Assembly (NCBI GenBank): GCA_017501255.1
Contig: JAFVXE010000011.1
Location: forward strand, 38,389-102,388
Length of the DNA stretch: 64,000 bases
Reading direction: 5' to 3'
Origin: Clostridia bacterium
GTDB taxonomy: Bacteria; Bacillota; Clostridia; Christensenellales; Aristaeellaceae
This document shows positions 26,236 to 34,071 of the stretch, piece after piece. The notes beneath the pieces were generated by a model. That model had not been told where the DNA came from, did not search any database, and saw only the letters and a list, made by a program, of their open reading frames with translations. The stretch's first letter is position 1. Every line of letters starts with the position of its first letter. Position numbers and translations under genes: made by a program.

Positions 26236-27720
26236 TTATTCCTGAATGACCACCGCTGCCACCGAACAGGGCGGCAGTGTCATGCGGAGCTTCCCATTCT
26301 CAATGACCGCCGTATGAGGCTGAATTACCACATCTTCCGGATGATCGAAATCGTTGAAGGCGTGGGTATCTGCCGTCAGGATGCGGGCTTCTGCCCGGGA
26401 GGCGCTAAAGTGACAAATGTCGCATTCAATCTCCACCGGCTCCGTCAGGGAGCAATTGCTGAGAGTCAGCGTCATCGCACCTTCCTTGATGGATGCGCTG
26501 CTGGACACCATATCGGCCTTGTACCCTTCGGCAGCCTTTTCCGCATCAGTGTAACAATACACAGCTGTACCGCCTTGATGGGCTTTGTACAGGTCGAATA
26601 CATGGTAGGTCGGCGTCTTGACCAGCCTGTCGCCATCGGTCAGCAGGACGGACTGAAGCACATTCACCGTCTGAGCAAGGTTCGCCATCATGACGCGCTT
26701 ACTGTGGCGGTTGAAGGCGTTCAGATGGATGGCGGCCACCAGCGCATCGCGCATGGCGTTCTGCTGATAGAGGAAGCCAGGGTTCGTGCCGGGTTCCACC
26801 TGATGCCAGCACCCCCACTCGCCAACAACCAGACCAACCTTGTTCTCCGGATCATACCGGTTCATAATCTCAGTGTGACGGGTGAGCAGCTCGTCCACAA
26901 AGGCAGCAGCGTCCATGGTGGCATAGTGGAGCTTATCGTCAAAGTCGGTGGCAGAGTCCATCTGCGGATGGATGGGCATGGTGTAGTAGTGCAGATCAAT
27001 ACCGCCGGCCAGCGGATAGCCGCCCCACCCCTTGCTGATGGCCTTCATCATGGTTTCCATCCAGCTATAGTCCGCAGAGGAAGGACCGCAGGCAATGCGG
27101 CACAGGCGGTTGCCGTTGTAATCCCGGCAGAAGGCGGCGAATTTTCGGTATTCTGCGGCGTAGGTATCAGCCGTCATCTCACCGCCGCAGCCCCAATTTT
27201 CATTGCCCACGCCCAGAAACTCCAGCTTCCACGGGTCGTTTTGCCCGTTGGCTTTTCGCCACTGGGACATGTGCGTTCCCTCGGCGGTCATGTATTCCAC
27301 CCACTCAGCCATTTCCTGGACGGTGCCAGAGCCCACATTCCCGTTGATATAGGGCTTACAGCCAACCTGACGGCACAGTTCCATATACTCATGGGTACCG
27401 AAGGAATTGTCCTCCACCACGCCGCCCCAGTTGATGTTGACCATCTTTCTACGGTTTTCCAGGGCGCCGACGCCGTCCTTCCAGTGATACTCCTCAGCGA
27501 AGCAGCCGCCAGGCCAGCGGATGGTGGGCACCTGAATGTTGCGGAAAGCTTCCACCACGTCGGTGCGGATGCCGTTCACATTGGGGATGGGACTGTCCTT
27601 GCCCACAAAAATGCCGCCATAGATGCAGCGTCCCAGATGCTCAGCGAAGTGGCCGTAAATCTCAGGACGGATGCGGGCGATGGTATCCTTGGCGTTGATA
27701 AGCATGGAAATGCGCTTCAT
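26236..27720 (-). CDS. GH51 alpha-L-arabinofuranosidase
   Basis: 494 residues, the usual GH51 length. The family signature is clear: RWPGGCFAEEYHWKDG near residue 70, the acid/base Glu in GVGNENWG near 172, and the nucleophile Glu in VGEWGCW near 290, with the C-terminal beta-sandwich after residue 390. There is no signal peptide, so it acts in the cytoplasm on imported arabino-oligosaccharides from plant xylan or pectin. AGGAGG lies 7 bases before the start. A promoter (27753-27781) and a terminator make it a single-gene unit, unrelated to the glycan cluster. Confidence 0.93.
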   Translation of the reverse strand: MKRISMLINAKDTIARIRPEIYGHFAEHLGRCIYGGIFVGKDSPIPNVNGIRTDVVEAFRNIQVPTIRWPGGCFAEEYHWKDGVGALENRRKMVNINWGGVVEDNSFGTHEYMELCRQVGCKPYINGNVGSGTVQEMAEWVEYMTAEGTHMSQWRKANGQNDPWKLEFLGVGNENWGCGGEMTADTYAAEYRKFAAFCRDYNGNRLCRIACGPSSADYSWMETMMKAISKGWGGYPLAGGIDLHYYTMPIHPQMDSATDFDDKLHYATMDAAAFVDELLTRHTEIMNRYDPENKVGLVVGEWGCWHQVEPGTNPGFLYQQNAMRDALVAAIHLNAFNRHSKRVMMANLAQTVNVLQSVLLTDGDRLVKTPTYHVFDLYKAHQGGTAVYCYTDAEKAAEGYKADMVSSSASIKEGAMTLTLSNCSLTEPVEIECDICHFSASRAEARILTADTHAFNDFDHPEDVVIQPHTAVIENGKLRMTLPPCSVAAVVIQE

Positions 27721-27752
27721 GGTATGTCCTCCTGTGCTGATCTTATACTCAC

Positions 27753-27781
27753 ACTCTATCAGATGAGTTACCGAAATTCAA
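27753..27781 (-). promoter_or_regulatory. Promoter of the arabinofuranosidase gene
   Basis: Minus strand TTGAAT (27776-27781), 17-base spacer, TAGAGT (27753-27758). Confidence 0.55.
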
Positions 27782-27856
27782 CAAGCCCAGCCAAGGGCAT
27801 CATAGACAGAATTCGCAAAGCTATGCACTTATGTAGCAACAGAATGTGTGATCACA

Positions 27857-28498
27857 TCACCGCTGCAACTCATCGTTCTTTTCTTGTACATGAACCATTT
27901 CAAATTGACCAAGAGTATCTCGAAATAATGTATCAGGATTTCCTGTGCGCCAATTCTCGATCAGTACCGTTTCAAACACATTTGTAAAACGTTCGTAGTA
28001 CGCTGTTTCTGAGGATCCATACTTCTCAAAAAAATCATCAATTGCGTCTTCGGAGGTATCCCCATATATATTCTGACTACTGACAATACGCAGCGGATAA
28101 ACCTCCAATCTTTTTTGATATGGTGAATAATGAATATTCAAAACAGCACTTGCAACATGGTTGGACTCAAAAAGAGCAACAGAATAAATTAATTCCAGTT
28201 GTTTTTCCTCCGTTTCCCAAATAATTTGAAAACTCTCATCATCACCTAATGTAGATTTACTAAAACCAATACGAATCCTTCCCGGTACAGCATACTTCAC
28301 GGCATCGCCGTTTTTTGCCATTCCTTTCATATTCGTCCATGAAGCCGTGGTCAGATGCCCACCGAAAACATCTTCTGTACCAAAATACATTTCATCAAAG
28401 ATATTCTTTATCAAGATTGATCGGACACCAATGAACACACCAGCAACCAACAGGAAAATCAGAAAAACCACGAATCGTTTCTTCCATCCTTGATTCAT
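27857..28498 (-). CDS. Membrane-anchored protein of unknown function
   Basis: 213 residues. A basic start (MNQGWKKR) is followed by one hydrophobic segment (about residues 9-26, FVVFLIFLLVAGVFIGV), so the rest is probably outside the cell. The remainder is soluble, mixed alpha/beta, with no motif I recognise. Start 28498 is supported by GGGAGG 7 bases upstream and a promoter at 28538-28567. It stands alone between the GH51 gene and the integrated element. Confidence 0.7.
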   Translation of the reverse strand: MNQGWKKRFVVFLIFLLVAGVFIGVRSILIKNIFDEMYFGTEDVFGGHLTTASWTNMKGMAKNGDAVKYAVPGRIRIGFSKSTLGDDESFQIIWETEEKQLELIYSVALFESNHVASAVLNIHYSPYQKRLEVYPLRIVSSQNIYGDTSEDAIDDFFEKYGSSETAYYERFTNVFETVLIENWRTGNPDTLFRDTLGQFEMVHVQEKNDELQR

Positions 28499-28537
28499 GG
28501 AACAGCCTCCCACTCGTTCACACGAACTTTTACCCTC

Positions 28538-28567
28538 ATTATAAACGATGCTTTTACGTAACTGCAA
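28538..28567 (-). promoter_or_regulatory. Promoter of the small membrane-anchored protein gene
   Basis: Minus strand TTGCAG (28562-28567), 18-base spacer, TATAAT (28538-28543). The stretch 28568-28860 beyond it shows no gene. Confidence 0.6.
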
Positions 28568-28866
28568 CATTTTTACGGGTGATCTGAGCATCCATAATGC
28601 TGAAATCCATTACAACATCTAAAAATTCGTTCCCTATTTTGCCCGGGAGGACATCTGTTTTTTGACAGTAGTAACCTTTTTGCGTCCGTGTCATATCCTT
28701 TACGTATGAAACACTGTACGCTCTTTATCGGGATTATTTTGTTTTGATCAGATTCAGCCAAACTTGGTCAAAACAGATCAGCTTGTTATCGCTCCCAAAC
28801 CCACTGGGATGCGAGCCAAAACAAGGCGATCCGAGGGGTGTTTTCAACCGGGTTTGTCACCCATTT

Positions 28867-28917
28867 TTTAACCCATCATTTAACCCATTTTGACGATTTA
28901 ACCCATATTTAACCCAT
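28867..28917. repeat. Four direct repeats TTTAACCCAT, possible integrase arm sites
   Basis: Exact copies at 28867-28876, 28879-28888, 28897-28906 and 28908-28917. Related TTTAACCCCT/CTTAACCCCT copies lie on the other side of the rpsI scrap at 29119-29139. Short direct repeats flanking a core are what tyrosine-recombinase arm sites look like. Confidence 0.6.
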
Positions 28918-28960
28918 ACAAATGGGCACAAATTCTGTCAAAATGTGTCAAACCAAGACA

Positions 28961-28998
28961 AAAGAAAAAACCCTGAAAACGTTGTGTTTCCAGGGTTT
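28961..28998 (-). terminator. rpsI-type intrinsic terminator
   Basis: The stem is formed by 28968-28980 and 28986-28998 (13 pairs, one mismatch). On the minus strand it is followed by TTTTTTCTTT (28961-28970). It lies 10 bases after the stop of the rpsI scrap. Confidence 0.8.
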
Positions 28999-29008
28999 GA
29001 TGTTCCAA

Positions 29009-29061
29009 TTAGCGCTTGGAGAACTGGGGCGCACGACGGGCAGCCTTGAGGCCGTACTTCT
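29009..29061 (-). pseudogene. rpsI: 3' end of rpsI (ribosomal protein S9), attachment-site remnant
   Basis: Read on the minus strand, 29061 to the TAA at 29009-29011 gives KYGLKAARRAPQFSKR and stop, the invariant S9 C-terminus. The match stops upstream at about 29061, where the frame continues into unrelated sequence. No rplM/rpsI body is present in the window. This is the hallmark of a tyrosine-recombinase element inserted in the 3' end of rpsI: one side keeps only the duplicated gene tail, and the complete gene should lie at the other end of the element. The integrase gene begins its 3' end 94 bases away. Confidence 0.8.
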
Positions 29062-29118
29062 GCAATCAGGATTCCTGAATCCCTTGTTTCATAAGCACTT
29101 CCCAATCCCTCACAGCCG

Positions 29119-29139
29119 TTTAACCCCTACTTAACCCCT
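29119..29139. repeat. Two direct repeats TTAACCCCT beside the integrase stop
   Basis: TTTAACCCCT (29119-29128) and CTTAACCCCT (29130-29139), an 11-base period, close to the TTTAACCCAT repeats at 28867-28917. Probable integrase arm-binding sites inside the element end. Confidence 0.55.
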
Positions 29140-29154
29140 GTTGAAATCACCTTA

Positions 29155-30360
29155 TCAGGTGACCTGACCAAACGCTGCATTGACCACTGAAAACAGTTGT
29201 TCCGGTCGATTATACTTGACCTTGGCATAGATGTCCATCGTTATTTTGCTATTCTCATGCCCTGCCAGATACTGAACCGTTTTGGGATCAACAGAGGCAT
29301 ATATCAGGTTGGTAATGTAGGTATGCCGTAGTTGATGCGGCGTCACTTGGAAGTCCAAGTTATACACCACATGACCGTTATGACCAGCCTTTTCTCCAAG
29401 AACCGGCTTGACCGTCTTGGTAATCCGCTGTCCATTGATATAGCGTACATAGGTACGTTCCTTGGTGGTACGAGTGACAATGTACTGCCATACCCGTTTG
29501 AACTGCGTATAGGTCAGCGGTTCATTATCGCTGTTGGCAACCACATATTCTGACGTAGACTTGCTCTTTGCTTCTCTTAGACAATCAGCCAGATTCCGTG
29601 GGATGGGAATATCCCGATGAGCCGCCTTTGTTTTCAGTTCAGTAGAAATAACCGGGCGATTATGCTCCGTGTGCCATGCTCTACGGACTGTGATATAGGG
29701 TACGTCACCATCAAGATAGACACTGTCCCATTTTAATCCAAGGATCTCTTCTCGTCTCAGGCCGGCGTACAAACCGATCATAACGAATACGTATGGTGGT
29801 AATCCCTTGATGGTTGAAAGCAGTTGGGTGATCTGATCATCAGTCAGAACATCACGTTCCTTTTGTGGCCTTCCCCCTCTTGCTGATATGCGTTCACAGG
29901 GGGAACTATCGATAATGCGACTATCGACTGCAGAGTTGAAAATCGCCTTGTACAGCATGTGTACACCTCGATAGACCGAAACCGACTTTTTAGACGCAGG
30001 CACAAGCGCCAGCTTCACATCATCAGCCGTCACATTAGCCATATACATATGCCCCAAAGGAGCAACGATATAGTTCTTAACCTTGGAAGTGTAATCGGCA
30101 AGCGTTGTGGTTCTGATATGTACTGACTGCATCAGCAGCCAGCGTTCACAATACTCAGCAACCGTAGGCGTTCTCCTGCGAAAGGTGGCTTCCTCAATCT
30201 GACGTTTGGCTTCTTCCACCTTATCGTAGAGTTCTTCGGCAGTCTTGGCATAAAGAGCCACCCGCTTACCGTCGGCATCGTCAATACGGGTTCTGAAGTA
30301 TTCGATGCCGTTCAGGTTCACAGTCCCATACTCAGGGATATGTTTTTTCTTTCTGCCCAT
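29155..30360 (-). CDS. int: Tyrosine-type site-specific integrase
   Basis: 401 residues with the three-part layout of Tn916/ICE-type integrases: an N-terminal arm-binding domain (about 1-60), a SAM-like core-binding domain (about 65-160) and the catalytic domain. The catalytic Arg is in GLYAGLRREE, the H-x-x-R in HQLRHTYITN, the later His in LAGHENS, and the nucleophile Tyr in MDIYAKV near residue 380. It joins and excises the element at the rpsI tail next to its 3' end. An excisionase-like gene lies 83 bases upstream in the same direction. Confidence 0.93.
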   Translation of the reverse strand: MGRKKKHIPEYGTVNLNGIEYFRTRIDDADGKRVALYAKTAEELYDKVEEAKRQIEEATFRRRTPTVAEYCERWLLMQSVHIRTTTLADYTSKVKNYIVAPLGHMYMANVTADDVKLALVPASKKSVSVYRGVHMLYKAIFNSAVDSRIIDSSPCERISARGGRPQKERDVLTDDQITQLLSTIKGLPPYVFVMIGLYAGLRREEILGLKWDSVYLDGDVPYITVRRAWHTEHNRPVISTELKTKAAHRDIPIPRNLADCLREAKSKSTSEYVVANSDNEPLTYTQFKRVWQYIVTRTTKERTYVRYINGQRITKTVKPVLGEKAGHNGHVVYNLDFQVTPHQLRHTYITNLIYASVDPKTVQYLAGHENSKITMDIYAKVKYNRPEQLFSVVNAAFGQVT

Positions 30361-30443
30361 TCTGTCACCTCATTGGTATGTATTCTACAGCGCTGCAATA
30401 TTGTTTTATCAAACTCCCCAATCCCGAGCAAGGATACGGATTG

Positions 30444-30680
30444 TCAGCGATCCTGGCCTCGCAACTTTCGATAGGTCATCTTGGCTGATTCGTCCGGTTT
30501 TGCTCTGTGGGTACATTTGGCTACATATTCTTGAAGCCCGGAATCGGTGAAGAATACGCAGCCGTTAGGAACATACTGAACATAGGCAATCTGGCCATTA
30601 CTTCTTGCGGCATCGAGAGTTGCAATACTAATGCCGAGAATCTGTGCCGCTTCCCTACGAGTGATAAGTCTTTCCAACAA
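30444..30680 (-). CDS. Excisionase-like small helix-turn-helix protein
   Basis: 78 residues with a MerR/excisionase-type winged helix (TRREAAQILGISIATLDAAR) and a following wing. It starts at TTG (30680, or the next TTG at 30677) behind GGAGG. Placement directly upstream of the integrase fits a recombination directionality factor that bends the attachment-site DNA for excision. Confidence 0.75.
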   Translation of the reverse strand: MLERLITRREAAQILGISIATLDAARSNGQIAYVQYVPNGCVFFTDSGLQEYVAKCTHRAKPDESAKMTYRKLRGQDR

Positions 30681-31049
30681 TAGTCCTCCAATCTCTCGAT
30701 GCGGTTAGCCGCATAGCATTACTTTCCTTATATAGTTACTCATCAAAATAGGTGTACAAGCAGCGATCAGCTTTATCGCATCATAGTCCCATCTGTACCG
30801 CCGTCCCCCGGACAAACGCATACCACAGGAACTCCCCGCCAGTCATCGCGAGGCCGTGAGGAAGTATCATTATGCCCATGCCGCATCTTCGCGCCCTGTC
30901 TGCCACAGCAAGGTCTATGAATTGCGTTGATCGCTCTGGTATTTCCGTCATTGCGCCGCTTCATATGCCGCTCCACAACATGGGTTTTGTACCCGTACAC
31001 CAAATATGTAGTTTTCAAGGTTCGGTGGTAACTTTCCAATCCGTCGCGT
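30681..31049. other. Intergenic stretch without a recognised gene
   Basis: Nothing convincing is seen on either strand. A minus-strand open frame runs through it and into the next gene in another frame, but it lacks a ribosome binding site and family resemblance. Confidence 0.5.
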
Positions 31050-31367
31050 TCAAGCGGTGAGCATGCTAATAATACTTGCCAGAACAATAAGATCCTTACC
31101 TTCCAACATAGATTGCACCCTGACAAGAAGCTCAATTTGTTCTGGAGTATAGGCAATGGATTTGGGTGTGTACCAATCAGGAATCTTGATTCCACCGCAG
31201 TAGCGACCACGGACGGACTCAATGGGATAAATCAGAGAAAGGTATTCCACGTCGTAGTAGATGGTTCTTGGGCAAACATTGAATTCCGCTGCCAAATGCG
31301 CAACCGTATCTTGGCGACGGTAACACAACACATGCCAAATTGCCATTCTGCGTTCGTGGCACCTCAC
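31050..31367 (-). CDS. Small HTH (DeoR-like) regulator, copy 1 of an inverted pair
   Basis: 105 residues with an N-terminal winged helix (VAHLAAEFNVCPRTIYYDVEYL), the HTH_11/DeoR-type pattern, and a short unknown C-terminus. The start is GTG at 31367 behind AGGAGG. A close paralogue (63376-63693, opposite strand) shares most of its first 70 residues and clearly similar DNA. No ligand domain is present. A role in regulating the element is likely but unproven; a dyad at 31411-31425 may be its operator. Confidence 0.78.
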   Translation of the reverse strand: MRCHERRMAIWHVLCYRRQDTVAHLAAEFNVCPRTIYYDVEYLSLIYPIESVRGRYCGGIKIPDWYTPKSIAYTPEQIELLVRVQSMLEGKDLIVLASIISMLTA

Positions 31368-31410
31368 TCTGCTCCCTCCTTTCTACGATTCTGATTGTAT
31401 AGACTAAATA

Positions 31411-31425
31411 TGCAAGAACCTTGCA
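31411..31425. promoter_or_regulatory. Inverted repeat upstream of the HTH gene
   Basis: TGCAAG-AAC-CTTGCA, a perfect 6-bp dyad 44 bases upstream of the GTG start. Possible autoregulatory operator; the paralogue at 63376 lacks an obvious copy. Confidence 0.4.
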
Positions 31426-31527
31426 AATCTAAAAAACTTTTTTATGAAATTTTTGTAGCAAAAATTGCGCTTTCGCAGACAACGAAAGCATTAAAAAACC
31501 ATATATTTGCAAAGGTAATTACGATAA

Positions 31528-31564
31528 AACAGCAGGTCACTTCATGCTGAAGTAGCCTGCTGTT
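31528..31564 (-). terminator. Hairpin terminator after the XRE regulator
   Basis: A 9-bp outer stem (31528-31536 with 31556-31564) and a 6-bp inner stem, with TTTT on the minus-strand exit. Confidence 0.65.
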
Positions 31565-31660
31565 TGAAAACAAATCACAATCTACGCTATTATGCTTATT
31601 TTGAATATGTTGCTAGTCCTCTGTTCTACCCCAATACTTTTTTGCAAATGGAAAGGATCA

Positions 31661-31975
31661 TCATGCATTTTCATTTAGTCTTTCAATCAAGGAGATGAGT
31701 GTTAGGATATCCTTATCAGATAGATTGCGTATACCCTCCAGAGCTTTTTGAACAAGAATGCGTTCTTCCTTCTTTTCATCGAAGAAAACAGACGGTTCAA
31801 CCCCAAAGTATTCACAGATATACAGCAATTCTGGAACAGACGGGAGGCATCGACCAGAAGTAATTCCTTGAATATAGTTTCTGCCATGACCCAAATCTTG
31901 ACTCATCCTATATTCTGAAACGCCCTTTTTCAGCCTCAATTCTGTAATGCGATTTCTGATGAAATCCAACTCCAT
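31661..31975 (-). CDS. XRE-family transcriptional regulator
   Basis: 104 residues. A Cro/CI-type HTH lies at about residues 6-62 (ELRLKKGVSEYRMSQDLGHGRNYIQGITSG, interrupted normally) and a short helical tail at the C-terminus. Start 31975 has GGAGG 7 bases upstream. It is divergent from the 32261 gene and shares its upstream region, so it may regulate that gene or the element. Confidence 0.8.
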   Translation of the reverse strand: MELDFIRNRITELRLKKGVSEYRMSQDLGHGRNYIQGITSGRCLPSVPELLYICEYFGVEPSVFFDEKKEERILVQKALEGIRNLSDKDILTLISLIERLNENA

Positions 31976-32050
31976 CATCTCACCTCCCATTACAGATTAT
32001 TCTATTACCCCTCCATCATTATTACGCATGTACACAGCATGAATTTTCTG

Positions 32051-32079
32051 TTGAATTAGCACTTTCAAAGCGGTATAAT
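32051..32079 (+). promoter_or_regulatory. Consensus promoter before the tandem-repeat leader
   Basis: TTGAAT (32051-32056), 17-base spacer, TATAAT (32074-32079). The leader to the start at 32261 is about 175 bases and contains the 13-bp repeats. Confidence 0.75.
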
Positions 32080-32190
32080 AATCACTGCAAACAGGTCTGA
32101 AGTCTATCCATCGTTCTGTCTGTTTCGTTTCGCAGTCCAATGCGTAATCTCAACGTTTCGTTTTCGCATCAACATTCCCTTTCACAAAGT

Positions 32191-32242
32191 GCGTACAAAC
32201 AAGGCGTACAAACAAGGCGTACAAACAAGGCGTACAAGCAAC
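32191..32242 (+). repeat. Four 13-bp tandem repeats in the leader
   Basis: Three exact copies of GCGTACAAACAAG (32191-32203, 32204-32216, 32217-32229) and one diverged copy (32230-32242). They end 19 bases before the start codon, just ahead of the ribosome binding site. They may be a protein-binding array, an iteron-like site, or a slippage-prone expression switch. Confidence 0.85.
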
Positions 32243-32260
32243 TCATATGGAGGAATAATT

Positions 32261-32929
32261 ATGAAGCTGCTAGCTCGTGCCGATTTCTACCAACAGAAGA
32301 TGAAAGAACTAGAGAAGCTAGATCTACAGTTTGAAAAGAAAAAAGCGCCGTGTTCATCAGAGACAACCGACTCTAGAAACAGCGCTCTAAGTTCATTGCA
32401 AGTTCAACTCGCAACGAACAAATTCAAGATCAAACCAAGAAGAATCAAAATATGGTATTTTGACTATGCATGTAAGAAAGCAATGATGTTCGCTGAGCAT
32501 TATGGTTTTGATATACGGTGCGAAATAGGAGGTGGGTGGGGGCACATTCAGCTATGGGCAGATATGTTACATACAGATTCTTCGTGGAAAGAAAAGAAAT
32601 ATCTTCAAATGCTATTTCCGCTGCTTCACAATGCCGATGCCACCCTAATTGAACCAGCATATGGCAAAAGAATAGGTCAAATTCATATTGATATTTCATT
32701 CAGATTAATCCGTGTATACGATAATGCCCATAACCAATCTCACAATATTGATTGGCTTTTATTAAATGCGACAGACATTAACAATTGTGACCACTTACTT
32801 AATCAACAGGTTAAGAAGGAAATTGCACGCCAAAGTTGTAACAATCGGAATAAGCGGATGTACATTCGTCACATTATGTTCAGCCAAATACATAAAATAG
32901 AAAATCAGACCAACAGCAATAGCAACTAA
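32261..32929 (+). CDS. Unknown protein next to the nucleotide-depletion operon
   Basis: 222 residues with no family I recognise. It has a basic helical N-terminus, a KIKPRRIKIWYFDYACKKA segment near residue 55, an EIGGGWGHIQLWADM segment near 90, and a polar Asn-rich C-terminus. It has no signal or membrane segment. GGAGG sits 7 bases before 32261. Its last 135 bases overlap the convergent membrane gene 32795-34048, so one of the two ends may have been extended by mutation. Confidence 0.7.
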   Translation: MKLLARADFYQQKMKELEKLDLQFEKKKAPCSSETTDSRNSALSSLQVQLATNKFKIKPRRIKIWYFDYACKKAMMFAEHYGFDIRCEIGGGWGHIQLWADMLHTDSSWKEKKYLQMLFPLLHNADATLIEPAYGKRIGQIHIDISFRLIRVYDNAHNQSHNIDWLLLNATDINNCDHLLNQQVKKEIARQSCNNRNKRMYIRHIMFSQIHKIENQTNSNSN

Positions 32930-34048
32930 TAGAATACTCATTACAATCCGCTTTGATCTTGTTTTCAAATCTCCGAAGCATATTCTAAGAATAATATTCT
33001 GCATGCTACTTTGAGATTCCCTTGCAATATCAGCATATGCCTCTGCCCAAGCTCTCCCGCTGCGTTCTTCACGGATCTTTCTTTGACACATCATTGCGTA
33101 CTCATCGAGAGCATATAAATAATCAATATCCTCAATACATAATGATTCAAACTGCGCATTAGTGGCCAATTCCAAGCCGCTTCCTAAAACGCTCACCATT
33201 TTACAAAGAGTAGCATTCTCTATGTTTTTTTCATAATTACAAAGATATCGCTTACATTCATCAATAAAATCAAGTAAAGTAACAGAAGTAAGGAAGTCGC
33301 TTTTTTCTTGATTTATTGCATGTTGCAACTGAATCATAATCTCTTCTGCATCATCCAATACTGAGTAGGATCGACTGTTGTCTAATACATTCCTTGATAT
33401 TTCGCTAACTCGATTGATAAAGTTGTCGTAGTCCTGAAATTTCTTATGAAAAAGCGTTCTTCTAAAAAATGTAGATTTTGCCCGATACTGCATTAAAATA
33501 TCCATTCGATTTGGTAAACGCTTAAACTCTGTCGCTGAAGGCATCTGCAAATAATACAGTACTAATGTTGCAAACGACTGAGCATGACCATCTTTTTCAA
33601 GCACTAATTTTTGTTTTTTTGAGCTAGGATTGTTAAGTGCAATTAATAGAGGTCCTTGCCACGTCGGATCCAAAGTCGTCGATATATGACCAAACCCTTG
33701 CGAAACAACACTCACGCGAGAATGAAACGTTCCCATTACCCTATCACTCACACTTATGTATTCTCTTGTGCTAATAAGAATAGTGTCATTAGGCTGGACT
33801 ATAACATATTTTTGATTCTTTTTTTGATATACTTTCAGTGGCATTCCTGTATGGGTCGATATTACTAATCCGGAGGGGCAAAGATTGTATCCCACTCCCG
33901 TTAGCAGTTCTTTGTCAAATGGGAATATGCATATATCGTTACTGTATATTGCTTTCTGAATCATTTGATCCGTCATCGGACCACAAGTCTCATTTTTCCA
34001 CTGTCCTAATATGATATTCATTGCCTCGGAAAATCGATCATTATTCAT
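32795..34048 (-). CDS. Membrane-anchored dCTP-deaminase-fold protein, probably catalytically inactive
   Basis: 417 residues. Residues about 35-170 follow the Dcd/dUTPase trimeric barrel (NDTILISTREYISVSD, HSRVSVVSQGFGHIS, LDPTWQGPLLIALNNPS). In dCTP deaminases the last block carries a catalytic Glu (LE.. N); here it reads LIALNN, so the residue is missing. Residues about 180-355 are helical, and two membrane helices close the protein (RIVMSILLVAIAVGLIFYF near 372-390 and HPLIPIVTTLACNFLL near 400). It is third in an operon after a dUTPase and a DcdV-like deaminase, 23 bases downstream. A nucleotide-sensing membrane effector is a reasonable inference, not shown. Confidence 0.75.
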   Translation of the reverse strand: MNNDRFSEAMNIILGQWKNETCGPMTDQMIQKAIYSNDICIFPFDKELLTGVGYNLCPSGLVISTHTGMPLKVYQKKNQKYVIVQPNDTILISTREYISVSDRVMGTFHSRVSVVSQGFGHISTTLDPTWQGPLLIALNNPSSKKQKLVLEKDGHAQSFATLVLYYLQMPSATEFKRLPNRMDILMQYRAKSTFFRRTLFHKKFQDYDNFINRVSEISRNVLDNSRSYSVLDDAEEIMIQLQHAINQEKSDFLTSVTLLDFIDECKRYLCNYEKNIENATLCKMVSVLGSGLELATNAQFESLCIEDIDYLYALDEYAMMCQRKIREERSGRAWAEAYADIARESQSSMQNIILRICFGDLKTRSKRIVMSILLVAIAVGLIFYFMYLAEHNVTNVHPLIPIVTTLACNFLLNLLIK

Positions 34049-34071
34049 CTTTTGTATTCCTCCGTCGATCT

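Noticed and set aside
26314..27987. 557-codon plus-strand open frame
   Set aside because: Antisense of the GH51 gene in a codon-biased frame; no start signal.
30773..31222. 149-codon minus-strand open frame
   Set aside because: Overlaps the HTH gene in another frame, lacks a ribosome binding site and has no family resemblance.
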